A DNA stretch of 64,000 nt from Oscillospiraceae bacterium (GTDB taxonomy: Bacteria > Bacillota > Clostridia > Oscillospirales > CAG-272): positions 99,909 to 163,908 of the forward strand of contig SVTY01000002.1 of assembly GCA_015063535.1 (NCBI GenBank), read 5' to 3'. Of the stretch, positions 16,992 to 25,112 are shown piece after piece. The stretch's first letter is position 1; each line of letters opens with the position of its first letter. Position numbers and translations under genes: made by a program. The notes under the pieces are model-generated. The model worked only from the letters and a program-made list of their open reading frames with translations. It had not been told where the DNA came from and did not search any database.

Positions 16992-17444
16992 ATGGAAATT
17001 GCAATCATAGCACATGATATGAAAAAAGAACTGATGGCGCAGTTTTGTATCGCCTATTGCGGTATTTTGAGTAAGCACAGGCTGTGTGCCACTGCCGCCA
17101 CGGCAAAATATATATCGGAGGCGACAGGTCTTTCCGTTGACCGCCTGATGTCGGGCAGTCAGGGTGGAGAGGAGCAGATCGCTTCCCGCATTGCATACAA
17201 CGAGATCGACATTTTACTGGATTTTCGGGATACCCGTCCCACCGCCAAGGTCAAGCCTGCCGAGCTGGAGCTCCTTCGCATGTGCGACCTGTACAACATT
17301 CCCGTCGCTACCAATATTGCCACCGCCGAGGTGGTCATTACGGCATTGGAGCGGGGAGATCTGGACTGGCGGGAGATCGTGAACCCTCGGTCTGACTACA
17401 ACAATCCGCCCCCTCAGAAGCCCGCAAGCGGCAGAAGAAAATAA
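16992..17444 (+). CDS. mgsA: Methylglyoxal synthase family protein with substituted catalytic residues
   Basis: A 150-residue protein matching MgsA end to end (MEIAIIAHDMKKELMAQF at the start, IATNIATAEVV near the end). MgsA eliminates phosphate from dihydroxyacetone phosphate to give methylglyoxal. Aligned by eye with E. coli and B. subtilis MgsA, the N-terminal His-Asp (AHD) is kept, but the phosphate motif TGTTG reads TAATA, the catalytic Asp of GGDQQ (Asp71 in E. coli) is Glu (GGEEQ), and the His98/Asp101 region PHEPD has become KVKPA. These are the residues essential in E. coli, so normal synthase activity is doubtful. It could be a regulatory or neofunctionalised paralogue. ATG 16992 follows GGAGGACAGTAG. 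Confidence 0.85.
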   Translation: MEIAIIAHDMKKELMAQFCIAYCGILSKHRLCATAATAKYISEATGLSVDRLMSGSQGGEEQIASRIAYNEIDILLDFRDTRPTAKVKPAELELLRMCDLYNIPVATNIATAEVVITALERGDLDWREIVNPRSDYNNPPPQKPASGRRK

Positions 17445-17469
17445 TCGACGGAGCCACGCAAAAAAACAT

Positions 17470-17649
17470 GTCCCTACCGACACCCCATTCCAGAGAGAGG
17501 GCGCAGGCTGAGATGCCCTTATGGAAGGACGGCGGCGGATACCGCTTTTTGCGCCGTTGACATATGCATACTCAAAAGTGAAAAATCCGGGTGGAACCGT
17601 GCAAGAGCTTTTTGCACCCCGGGCGATTTGTTGTCGCCCGGGGTGTTTT
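17470..17649 (+). ncRNA. T-box riboswitch (threonine) upstream of thrS
   Basis: The leader contains the GA-motif AGAGAG, a short distal stem AGGGC/GCCCT with GGCTGAGA, and the T-box sequence GGGTGGAACCG at 17589-17599, which would bind uncharged tRNA NCCA ends. Antiterminator CCGGG..CCCGG overlaps the terminator at 17615-17649. Candidate specifier codons are ACG (17529) or ACC (17541), both threonine; I cannot decide between them. Uncharged tRNA-Thr should permit thrS transcription. Confidence 0.88.
17615..17649 (+). terminator. Conditional terminator of the thrS T-box
   Basis: CACCCCGGGCGA pairs with TCGCCCGGGGTG, followed by TTTT. It is mutually exclusive with the antiterminator. Confidence 0.85.
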
Positions 17650-17684
17650 GAATCATAGAATACAAATTTCAGGAGGAATCAATA

Positions 17685-19628
17685 ATGAAGATCAAATTCG
17701 GAGACATCGTTCTCGAAAAAAATGAGACGCTGACGGTGTATGAGGCGGCGCAGGAGGCAGGGCTTGTCAGTCGTGCGGTGCTTGCCGCCAAGGTAAATGG
17801 GGAGGTGTGCGCACTGACGGCTCCGCTGACGGCAGATGCCGAGGTCGAATTGCTCACCTTTGCCGACGAGGAGGGGGCGCATGTGTTCCGCCATTCGGCG
17901 TCGCATGTGCTGGCGCAGGCGGTGAAGCGTCTGTATCCCGAAACCAAGCTTACCATCGGACCTGCCATCGACGGCGGTTTCTATTACGATTTTGACAGCG
18001 AGATCTCCTTTACGCCCGAAATCTTGAAGGCGATTGAGGATGAGATGAAGAAGATCGTCAAGGAGAACCATAAGATCGAGCGGTTTGAGCTGCCCCGTGC
18101 GGAGGCGATTGCACTCATGACCGAGAAAAATGAGCCCTATAAGGTACAGTTGATCGAGGAGCTGCCCGCCGATGCGGTCATCAGCTTCTATCGGCAGGGA
18201 GAGTTTACCGATTTGTGTGCCGGACCTCATCTGTTTTCCACGGGGGCGATCAAGGCGTTGAAGCTGACCCAGTGTACGGGAGCTTATTGGAAGGGCGATC
18301 AGAACAACAAAATGCTGCAACGGGTCTACGGAACGGCATTCCCGTCCAAGGAGGAGCTGAAGGCGCATCTGGAACGGATCGAGGAAGCCAAGAAGAGAGA
18401 TCACAACAAAGTGGGACGGGACTTGGAGTACTTCACTACCGTGGATTCGGTGGGACAGGGTCTGCCCATCATGCTTCCCAAGGGTGCCAGAACCATCCAG
18501 CTTCTTCAGCGTTGGGTGGAGGACGAGGAGCAGAAGCGGGGCTATTTGCTGACCAAGACTCCCTTGATGGCAAAGCGGGATCTGTACAAGATCTCGGGTC
18601 ACTGGGATCATTATCTCGACGGCATGTTCATTTTGGGCGACCCCTATGACGAGACCAAGGAGTGCTTTGCGCTCCGACCCATGACCTGCCCCTTTCAGTA
18701 TCAGGTGTTCCTGAACAAGAAGCGTTCCTATCGTGATCTGCCTATGAGATTGGGCGAGACCTCCACACTGTTTCGTAACGAGGACAGCGGCGAGATGCAC
18801 GGACTGATCCGTGTGCGGCAGTTCACCATTTCCGAGGGACATCTGGTGCTCCGTCCCGAACAGCTTGCCGAGGAATTTAAGGGCTGTTTGGCGCTTGCCA
18901 AGCATTGTCTGAGTGCCGTGGGTCTGTGGGAGGACTGCTATTTCCGCTTCTCTCAGTGGGATCCCAACCGAACCGACAAATATGAGGGCACGCCCGAGCA
19001 GTGGAACGAGGCGCAGACCGTCATGGGCGAGCTGTTGGACGAATATCTGGGCAAGGGCAATTACACCATCGGCATTGACGAGGCGGCATTCTACGGGCCC
19101 AAGCTGGATATTCAGATGCGGAACGTCCACGGCAAGGAGGATACCCTTGTGACCATTCAGATCGACATGCTGCTTGCCAAGAAGTTCGGCATGGAGTATG
19201 TGGATTCCGACAATACCCTCAAGACGCCGTATATCATTCACCGTACCTCTTTGGGCTGCTATGAGCGGACACTCGCACTGTTGCTTGAAAAGTATGCGGG
19301 TGCGTTGCCTATGTGGATGGCACCCGAGCAGGTTCGCTTCCTGCCCATCGGAGACGAGCAGGCAGACTACTGCCGTTCCCTTGCCGAGAAAATGCAAGAT
19401 CTCGGTATGCGGGTGACAGTGGATGAGCGCAATGAAAAGATCGGCTACAAGATCCGTGCCGCTCAGCTGGAAAAGATCCCGTATATGCTGGTCATCGGCG
19501 AGAAGGAGATGACCGAGGGAACCGTAGCGGTTCGCTCCCGCAAGACGGGCGATATGGGGGCTATGTCTGCCGAGGAATTTATTTCCTTTGCCAAGGCACA
19601 GGTGGACGAAAAGCGGCTGGATAACTGA
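17685..19628 (+). CDS. thrS: Threonyl-tRNA synthetase
   Basis: A 647-residue class II synthetase charging tRNA-Thr. Order of domains: TGS (1-60), editing domain with the HSASH zinc/editing motif near residue 70, class II catalytic core with zinc ligand Cys335 in MTCPFQYQ and motif 2 around FRNEDSGEMHGLIRVR, motif 3 around HRTSLGCYERTLALLLE, then the anticodon-binding domain from about residue 545. Length and all motifs are normal. ATG 17685 follows AGGAGG. Expression is governed by the T-box directly upstream. Confidence 0.98.
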   Translation: MKIKFGDIVLEKNETLTVYEAAQEAGLVSRAVLAAKVNGEVCALTAPLTADAEVELLTFADEEGAHVFRHSASHVLAQAVKRLYPETKLTIGPAIDGGFYYDFDSEISFTPEILKAIEDEMKKIVKENHKIERFELPRAEAIALMTEKNEPYKVQLIEELPADAVISFYRQGEFTDLCAGPHLFSTGAIKALKLTQCTGAYWKGDQNNKMLQRVYGTAFPSKEELKAHLERIEEAKKRDHNKVGRDLEYFTTVDSVGQGLPIMLPKGARTIQLLQRWVEDEEQKRGYLLTKTPLMAKRDLYKISGHWDHYLDGMFILGDPYDETKECFALRPMTCPFQYQVFLNKKRSYRDLPMRLGETSTLFRNEDSGEMHGLIRVRQFTISEGHLVLRPEQLAEEFKGCLALAKHCLSAVGLWEDCYFRFSQWDPNRTDKYEGTPEQWNEAQTVMGELLDEYLGKGNYTIGIDEAAFYGPKLDIQMRNVHGKEDTLVTIQIDMLLAKKFGMEYVDSDNTLKTPYIIHRTSLGCYERTLALLLEKYAGALPMWMAPEQVRFLPIGDEQADYCRSLAEKMQDLGMRVTVDERNEKIGYKIRAAQLEKIPYMLVIGEKEMTEGTVAVRSRKTGDMGAMSAEEFISFAKAQVDEKRLDN

Positions 19629-19699
19629 CGTATATCTGTTGCATTTCTGTCATACGATGAACTAACAAAAATTTTTTACAAACAAGGAGAAGTCTCATT

Positions 19700-20089
19700 A
19701 TGAAAAAGAGAAGTGTTGCGGCAGTTATTATTTTGACGCTGATTACCTGTGGAATTTATGGTGTTTACTGGGCATATGTTGTTGCAGATGCACTGAAAAA
19801 AGAAAGCGAAAAGATAAGAATTTCTCCCGCAATTTACTTGGTTTTGATGCTGTTTGTGTCGAGTGCGGCAATGGCTTTGTTGGGGTATGAGGCAAACGAT
19901 GTTATCAATGATATCAAACTGAGACGTGGTGCAAAGACCGACGATAATTTGATTCTTTGGGTGGTGTTGGGTGCTTTTCTTCCCATTGTAGTGATCGGCT
20001 TGATCCAGAACGAGATTAACCATCTGCCCGAGGCACCGAAGGCAGAGGAGTGGACGGTCAACGAGGAAGGTCCCGCCGAGACGCTGTAA
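19700..20089 (+). CDS. DUF4234-type small membrane protein
   Basis: A 129-residue protein with three predicted TM segments (about 8-28, 46-66, 96-116). The N-terminal TLITCGIYGVYW motif is the signature of DUF4234 membrane proteins, whose function is unknown. A cytosolic loop holds the family-like EANDVINDIKLRRG segment. ATG 19700 follows AAGGAGAAG. It has its own terminator and does not obviously belong to an operon with thrS. The nucleotide composition is slightly more A/T-rich than its neighbours. Confidence 0.8.
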   Translation: MKKRSVAAVIILTLITCGIYGVYWAYVVADALKKESEKIRISPAIYLVLMLFVSSAAMALLGYEANDVINDIKLRRGAKTDDNLILWVVLGAFLPIVVIGLIQNEINHLPEAPKAEEWTVNEEGPAETL

Positions 20090-20095
20090 AAACCC

Positions 20096-20123
20096 GAGGG
20101 AGAGCGACCGCTCTCCCTCTTTT
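20096..20123 (+). terminator. Terminator after the DUF4234 gene
   Basis: GAGGGAGAGCG pairs with CGCTCTCCCTC around a two-base loop, followed by TTTT. Confidence 0.8.
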
Positions 20124-20143
20124 GAAAAATCAAGGAGGGGCAA

Positions 20144-20542
20144 ATGAAATCGGAAGGTCAAGGAGCGGCAAAACGGGGGCGATTGTTCCGTGTTTGCCTG
20201 ATCTGGGGCGGAGCGGGGCTTGCCGCTCTGCTGTATTTGCTTGCCGTGCGTCTGTTGGGCTTCGGCTTGCCCTGCCCGCTGTATGAGCTGACGGGGCTTT
20301 CCTGCCCGGGATGCGGGCTGACACGGGCGGCGGTGGCGCTCAGCCGAGGCGAGCTTCGGACGGCGCTGTCTTATAACGCCATGCTTGTGCCGTATGGCGG
20401 CTATGTGGGCTGGCTTGCGGTGACGGCATCGGTTCGGTATATCAGAGGAGAGAAGGAGCCGTTTTTCTTCGGGCCCCAATGGGTGCATATCGGCTTTCTT
20501 GCATTGACGGTGCTGTTTGCCGTTTTGCGAAATATTTTGTAG
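20144..20542 (+). CDS. DUF2752 domain membrane protein
   Basis: A 132-residue protein with the DUF2752 signature CPLYELTGLSCPGCGLTRA at residues about 45-63, three Cys included, followed by the conserved ALSYNAMLVP segment. Three TM helices are predicted. The family is of unknown function and common in Firmicutes and Actinobacteria. ATG 20144 lies after GGAGGGGCAA. The stop codon overlaps the first base of the next terminator. Confidence 0.88.
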   Translation: MKSEGQGAAKRGRLFRVCLIWGGAGLAALLYLLAVRLLGFGLPCPLYELTGLSCPGCGLTRAAVALSRGELRTALSYNAMLVPYGGYVGWLAVTASVRYIRGEKEPFFFGPQWVHIGFLALTVLFAVLRNIL

Positions 20543-20573
20543 CGTGTCGATCGTCGGATCGACACGCTTTTTT
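20542..20573 (+). terminator. Terminator after the DUF2752 gene
   Basis: GCGTGTCGATC pairs with GATCGACACGC, followed by six T. Confidence 0.9.
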
Positions 20574-20593
20574 CGGTAAATTGAAAAAAGCTC

Positions 20594-20622
20594 TTGACAA
20601 AGAGAGAAGAACCGTGTATAAT
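20594..20622 (+). promoter_or_regulatory. Promoter of the fur/znu operon
   Basis: TTGACA (20594-20599), a 17-bp spacer, TATAAT (20617-20622): a consensus sigma-A promoter. Confidence 0.85.
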
Positions 20623-20623
20623 A

Positions 20624-20638
20624 TGAGAGTAATTCTCA
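20624..20638 (+). promoter_or_regulatory. Fur/Zur-type operator
   Basis: TGAGAGTAATTCTCA is a palindrome that fits the 7-1-7 Fur-box scheme TGATAATNATTATCA with three changes. It sits between the -10 box and the ribosome binding site, where a bound repressor would block initiation. Because the first gene encodes a Fur-family protein, autoregulation by metal is likely. Confidence 0.75.
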
Positions 20639-20653
20639 ATTTTGGAGGAGCGT

Positions 20654-21088
20654 ATGGCAGAATACCGTACCGAACAAAAAACCATGCTGTCGGATTTTTT
20701 GCGAGCGAACCGAGAGCATGCCTATACGGTGGACGAGCTGGCGGAGGGCATGCGCCTTTCGTACGGCGAGGCGGCACCCGGAAAGAGCACTGTCTATCGG
20801 CTGATGACACATTTGGTGGAGGAGGGAACCGTGAAACGGTTCGTCAAGGGACACAGCCGCCGATTTGTCTATCAGATCGTGGGAGGAGCAGACTGCCATT
20901 CTCATCTGCATTTGAAGTGTATGGAATGCGGCAAGCTGTTGCATTTGGACGAGGAGGTCTCGGAGCGCCTGTTGCGTGCCGTTCGGAGCAGCAATGATTT
21001 TTCGGTGGACGAGGAGGAAACGGTGTTGTTCGGTGCCTGTGCCGTCTGTATGCAAAGCAAAAGAGAAACGGGAGGAAAAACCGAATGA
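20654..21088 (+). CDS. zur: Fur family transcriptional regulator, probably zinc-responsive
   Basis: A 144-residue Fur-family repressor. The start is ATG 20654, five bases after GGAGG; an in-frame TTG at 20642 lies in the ribosome binding site itself. Residues 10-80 are the winged helix (TVDELAEGMRL, GKSTVYRLMTHLVEEG); residues 85-140 are the metal/dimer domain with CxxC pairs CMECGK and CAVC and a HSHLHLKC site. As first gene of an operon encoding a metal ABC importer with a His-rich binding protein, it is best read as Zur; Fur or Mur cannot be excluded without metal data. It overlaps the next gene by ATGA. Confidence 0.85.
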   Translation: MAEYRTEQKTMLSDFLRANREHAYTVDELAEGMRLSYGEAAPGKSTVYRLMTHLVEEGTVKRFVKGHSRRFVYQIVGGADCHSHLHLKCMECGKLLHLDEEVSERLLRAVRSSNDFSVDEEETVLFGACAVCMQSKRETGGKTE

Positions 21089-22080
21089 AACGGAGAAAAC
21101 GGATGATAGCGGTGTTGCTGAGTCTTCTCCTTCTGTTGCCCTGTCTGAGTGCCTGCTCACGGGAGCCGAGAGAAGAGAAGGTGACCGTGGTCTGTACGGT
21201 CTTTCCTCTGTATGACTGGGCAAGAGAGATCATCGGAGACAGCGAGGGGGCAGAGGCGGTTCTGCTGATCGGAAACGGAACCGATGCCCATAGCTATCAG
21301 CCCTCTGCGGAGGATATCCTTCGCATTCGCAGAGCGGCGGTGATGGTGTATGTGGGCGGAGAATCGGACGCTTGGATCGAGGAGGCGCTGGCAGGAGATG
21401 CCGAGAGAGATCGGCAGAGCTTGCGGCTGTACGACACACAAGGGGTGACTCTGCGGCAGATCGCCGAGGAATCGGTGGGATCCGACTGTGACGAAGATTG
21501 CCACGAGGAAGGACATAGCCATGCCCACGGCGGAGCCGAGACGGACGAGCATATCTGGCTGTCACTCGGCAATGCGGCGGCTTGCGTGCGAGCCATGACC
21601 GAGGCTCTTTGTGCGAAGGATGAGGACAATGCGGAGACATATCGCAGCAATGCCGAGGAATATCTTGCCCGCTTGCACACCGTAAAGAGCAGCTATGAAG
21701 CATTCGCGAAGGAGATACAGGGCGAGACCTTGCTATTTGCCGACCGTTTTCCGTTTGTCTATCTGGCAGAGGAATGCGGCATGCGCTATGTTGCCGCCTT
21801 TCGGGGCTGTACCACCGAGGCAGATGCCGACCCCGATACCGTCATCCGCCTTGCTCGAACGGTGGATGAGCAGGGCTTGCGGACGATCTTTGTGACCGAA
21901 AGCTCAGACGGCGCACTGGCAGAGGCGGTTCGCCGTGCCACCGCCGCCAAGGATCAGCACATCGTGGCACTGGATTCTCTGCAATCGGTCACAGCGGCAG
22001 ATCGGGAAGCGGGCGTGACCTATCTGTCGGTCATGGAGAAAAATTTGGAAATTCTTCGGCAGAGCCTTCTGCCCGAATGA
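21085..22080 (+). CDS. znuA: Metal (zinc) ABC transporter substrate-binding lipoprotein
   Basis: A 331-residue cluster A-I binding protein. The N-terminal signal ends in the lipobox LSAC near Cys24. VVCTVFPLYDWAREI and DAHSYQPSAEDI provide the first metal-binding His. The acidic, His-rich loop CDEDCHEEGHSHAHGG around residues 136-150 is typical of zinc chaperone loops. DEHIWLSLGNA gives the second His; a third ligand lies in the DRFPFVYLAEE region where AdcA/ZnuA have His-Ala, so the ligand set deserves a check. It captures metal outside the cell and passes it to ZnuB/ZnuC, encoded next. Confidence 0.92.
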   Translation: MKRRKRMIAVLLSLLLLLPCLSACSREPREEKVTVVCTVFPLYDWAREIIGDSEGAEAVLLIGNGTDAHSYQPSAEDILRIRRAAVMVYVGGESDAWIEEALAGDAERDRQSLRLYDTQGVTLRQIAEESVGSDCDEDCHEEGHSHAHGGAETDEHIWLSLGNAAACVRAMTEALCAKDEDNAETYRSNAEEYLARLHTVKSSYEAFAKEIQGETLLFADRFPFVYLAEECGMRYVAAFRGCTTEADADPDTVIRLARTVDEQGLRTIFVTESSDGALAEAVRRATAAKDQHIVALDSLQSVTAADREAGVTYLSVMEKNLEILRQSLLPE

Positions 22081-22092
22081 AAGGATAGAGAT

Positions 22093-22800
22093 ATGGAACA
22101 ACTGATCTGCAAGGATGTTTCCTTGGGCTATGGCGGCTCCGTGGTCAGCGAGCATGTGAGCTTTGCCGTCCGCAAGGGGGACTATCTTTGTATCGTAGGA
22201 GAGAACGGTTCGGGAAAAAGCACCCTGATGAAGGTCTTGCTTGGCTTGATGGAGCCACTTGGCGGACAGGTGATGTGGGGAGAGGGGATCCGTCCGTGCG
22301 ACATCGGCTATCTGCCTCAGCATACCGAGGCGCAAGCCGATTTTCCCGCCTCTGTGTGGGAGGTGGTTCTGTCGGGCTGTGTGGGACGGTCGGATTTTCG
22401 GTTTTGGGCAGGTAAGGAGCACCGTCGGAGAGCGGAGGCTTGCCTGAAGCGATTGGAGATCACCGAGCTGAAAAATCGCCCCTTCCGTTGCCTGTCGGGC
22501 GGACAGAGGCAGAGAGTGCTTTTGGCGAGAGCCTTGTGCGCCGCCGAAAAGGTCTTGCTGCTGGACGAGCCGACGGCAGGGCTGGATCCCCATGCCGCCG
22601 CCGATTTTTATGAGACCGTGCGGCAGCTGAATCGGGAGGAGGGCATGACGGTCATCATGGTTACCCACGACCCAGCCGCCGTCCGAAGCTATGCTGATTG
22701 TGTCCTGCATATGGGCAATTCCTCCACCTTCTTTTCGGCTGAGGAGGAGCTCTGCCGCCGACGGGGAGCCGAGGGAGAAAGGGAGGAAGATCATGATTGA
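22093..22800 (+). CDS. znuC: Metal ABC transporter ATP-binding protein
   Basis: A 235-residue ATPase energising the metal importer. Walker A is GENGSGKST near residue 40, the Q-loop lies in LPQHTEAQADFP, the ABC signature is LSGGQRQRVLLARAL near residue 136, Walker B is VLLLDEPTAGLDPHAA, and the switch His is in VTHDPAAV. ATG 22093 follows AAGGATAGAGAT. Its 3' end overlaps znuB by eight bases, indicating translational coupling. Confidence 0.95.
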   Translation: MEQLICKDVSLGYGGSVVSEHVSFAVRKGDYLCIVGENGSGKSTLMKVLLGLMEPLGGQVMWGEGIRPCDIGYLPQHTEAQADFPASVWEVVLSGCVGRSDFRFWAGKEHRRRAEACLKRLEITELKNRPFRCLSGGQRQRVLLARALCAAEKVLLLDEPTAGLDPHAAADFYETVRQLNREEGMTVIMVTHDPAAVRSYADCVLHMGNSSTFFSAEEELCRRRGAEGEREEDHD

Positions 22801-23638
22801 GCAAATGCATCGGCTTGCCGAGTATCTTTCCTATGATTTTGTCCGTTATGCGCTCATCGTGGGCGTGCTGATCGCATTGTGTTCGGCATTGTTCGGCGTG
22901 ATACTGGTGCTGAAGCGGCTGTCCTTTATCGGGGATGGTTTGTCGCATGTGGCGTTTGGAGCGTTGGCGATAGCGGCGGTGCTGGATCTGACCGACCGCA
23001 TGTGGCTCGTGCTTCCCGTGACCGTGCTGTGCGCCGTTTTGCTTCTCAAAACGGGACAGCATGCGGGGCTGAAGGGAGATGCCGCCATTGCTGTGATATC
23101 GGTGGGGGCCTTGGCGGTGGGCTATTTGGTGATGGATGCCTTTTCCGCCTCTGCCAATGTGGCGGGTGATGTGTGCAGCAGCCTGTTCGGCTCCTTTTCG
23201 ATCCTGACCCTGTCGGGTGCGGAGGTTTGGCTGTGCGTGATCCTTTCGGTGGTGGTGATCGGTCTGTTCCTGTTGCTCTACCATCGGATCTTTGCCGTGA
23301 CCTTTGACGAGGATTTTGCCCATGCCACGGGGCTTCGGGCATCGCTTTACAATCTGTTTGTTGCGGTTATTACCGCCGTCATCATCGTGCTTGCCATGAA
23401 TCTGGTGGGGTCGCTTCTGATCTCGGCGCTGATCGTCTTTCCCGCCCTGTCCGCCATGCGGGTCTGTCGGAGCTTTCGGAGCGTGGTGGTCTGCTCGGCG
23501 GTGCTTTCGGTGCTCTGCGCCGCAGGGGGTATCTTGCTCTCTTTGCTTCTGTCCTCTCCCGTAGGTCCCACGGTAGTCGGCGTAGATATGGTAGCTTTTG
23601 CGGTCTTTTGGATCGTCGGAACCGTCAAAAACGCATAA
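22793..23638 (+). CDS. znuB: Metal ABC transporter permease
   Basis: A 281-residue polytopic permease of the ABC-3 family with about eight TM helices. The start is ATG 22793, preceded by GGAGGAAGATC within the end of znuC; the longer upstream frame merely overlaps znuC. Family motifs: FVRYALIVGVLIALCSALFG, RLSFIGDGLSHVAFGALA and the late ALIVFPALSAMRV. It completes the zur-znuACB operon, which ends at the terminator at 23646. Confidence 0.94.
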   Translation: MIEQMHRLAEYLSYDFVRYALIVGVLIALCSALFGVILVLKRLSFIGDGLSHVAFGALAIAAVLDLTDRMWLVLPVTVLCAVLLLKTGQHAGLKGDAAIAVISVGALAVGYLVMDAFSASANVAGDVCSSLFGSFSILTLSGAEVWLCVILSVVVIGLFLLLYHRIFAVTFDEDFAHATGLRASLYNLFVAVITAVIIVLAMNLVGSLLISALIVFPALSAMRVCRSFRSVVVCSAVLSVLCAAGGILLSLLLSSPVGPTVVGVDMVAFAVFWIVGTVKNA

Positions 23639-23645
23639 AAATCAA

Positions 23646-23675
23646 GGGCGTTCGATACAATCGAACGCCCTTTTT
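23646..23675. terminator. Bidirectional terminator between znuB and gatB
   Basis: GGGCGTTCGAT pairs with ATCGAACGCCC, with TTTTT on the plus strand. The plus strand is less A-rich upstream, so it mainly serves znuB but also ends next to the gatB stop codon. Confidence 0.8.
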
Positions 23676-25112
23676 CTATTGGGTAATGTTGTGATTCAGC
23701 TCCCGCTCCAACAGCTCTGCGGCAAGCATAGGGTCGGCTCTGCCCTGTGTGAGAGCCATGATCCGCCCGAGAATGGCTCGTGCGGCGGCAGTCTTTCCGC
23801 TTCGGTAATCGGCGACCGAGCGGGGGGAGTCGGCAATGGCTTCTTTCACGATGGGCAACAGACGTGCGGGGTCGCCGATCTGTGTCAGCTTTTGCTCCTC
23901 AGCAAGACGCTTGGGGTCGTCATCCCGCTCCCAAAGCAGCCCCAACAGCTTTTTGATATTGGAGCTTCCCAAAGCACGGCTTCCCGCCAGATCGGCAAGA
24001 GAGGCAAGGTGATCGGGCGAGATGGGACAGACAAAGGCATCGGCAGACTGAAGCCGCAACAGCTCTGTCAGAAACAGATTGGCAAGAATACGAGGGTAAG
24101 AGGTCTGTGCGGCGGCAGCCTCAAAGCAGTCCGCCATGGCACGGTCGGAGGTCAGCAGAGCCGCCTCGGCGGCGGGAATACCGTACTCCTCCCGATACAT
24201 TCGCTGTCGTTCCCTCGGCAGGCGGGGCAACAGACGGCGGTTGTGTGCGATCTGCTCATCCGAAATTGAAAAGGGCGGCAGGTCGGGGTCGGGAAAATAC
24301 CGATAATCCCTTGCGTTCTCCTTTGAGCGCATGGGATAGACCTTGCCCGTGACGGGGTCAAAGCGCAGGGTCTCCTGACGGATCTGACCGCCCGATTCCA
24401 ACAGCATCACTTGGCGTTGAAATTCTGCCTCGATCGCCTTGACCGCAAAGGAGAAGGAATTGAGATTTTTCAGCTCGGTGCGGGTTCCGAAAGCCGTCTC
24501 TCCTTTCTTTCGTACCGACAAATTGACGTCACAGCGGAAGGAACCCTCGTTCATGCGGCAATCGGAAACGCCCGTGTAAAGCAGAATCGACCGAAGGGCT
24601 TGCAGATAGGCCTTGGCTTCGGCGGCGGAGCGGATATCCGGCTCGGATACGATCTCAATGAGAGGAATGCCGCAGCGGTTGCCATCCAACAGCGTTTGCG
24701 CATCCTTGTCGTGGATCAGCTTGCCCGCATCCTCCTCAATGTGAATACGGGTAATGCCGATGCGCTTTTCTCCTGCCTCGGTGTCAACGGTAAGCGAGCC
24801 GCCGAAGCAAAGAGGCGTGTCGTATTGAGATATTTGATACGCCTTGGGCAGATCGGGGTAAAAGTAATTTTTCCGATCCATGCGGGAGACCCGTGCGATC
24901 TCACACCCTGTGGCAAGCCCCGCCCGAATCGCATACTCAATGACGGCTTGATTCAGAACGGGTAATGCTCCCGGCAGTCCCATACAAACAGGACAGCAGA
25001 CGGTGTTCGGCTCTGCGCCGAAGGTCACGGGACAGGAGCAGAAGATCTTGGCTTTGGTGGCAAGCTCGGCATGGACCTCCAAGCCTACCACAAGCTCATA
25101 GTCGTTTCTCAT
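23676..25112 (-). CDS. gatB: Asp-tRNA(Asn)/Glu-tRNA(Gln) amidotransferase subunit B
   Basis: A 478-residue GatB, the kinase/transamidase subunit that phosphorylates Glu-tRNA(Gln) or Asp-tRNA(Asn) and amidates it with ammonia from GatA. N-terminal [20 protein letters not shown] and the [16 protein letters not shown] motif are diagnostic; the C-terminal helical and YqeY-like tail domain ([18 protein letters not shown]) binds tRNA. It starts inside the last codons of gatA (4-base overlap). Length is normal. Confidence 0.97.
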   Translation of the reverse strand: MRNDYELVVGLEVHAELATKAKIFCSCPVTFGAEPNTVCCPVCMGLPGALPVLNQAVIEYAIRAGLATGCEIARVSRMDRKNYFYPDLPKAYQISQYDTPLCFGGSLTVDTEAGEKRIGITRIHIEEDAGKLIHDKDAQTLLDGNRCGIPLIEIVSEPDIRSAAEAKAYLQALRSILLYTGVSDCRMNEGSFRCDVNLSVRKKGETAFGTRTELKNLNSFSFAVKAIEAEFQRQVMLLESGGQIRQETLRFDPVTGKVYPMRSKENARDYRYFPDPDLPPFSISDEQIAHNRRLLPRLPRERQRMYREEYGIPAAEAALLTSDRAMADCFEAAAAQTSYPRILANLFLTELLRLQSADAFVCPISPDHLASLADLAGSRALGSSNIKKLLGLLWERDDDPKRLAEEQKLTQIGDPARLLPIVKEAIADSPRSVADYRSGKTAAARAILGRIMALTQGRADPMLAAELLERELNHNITQ

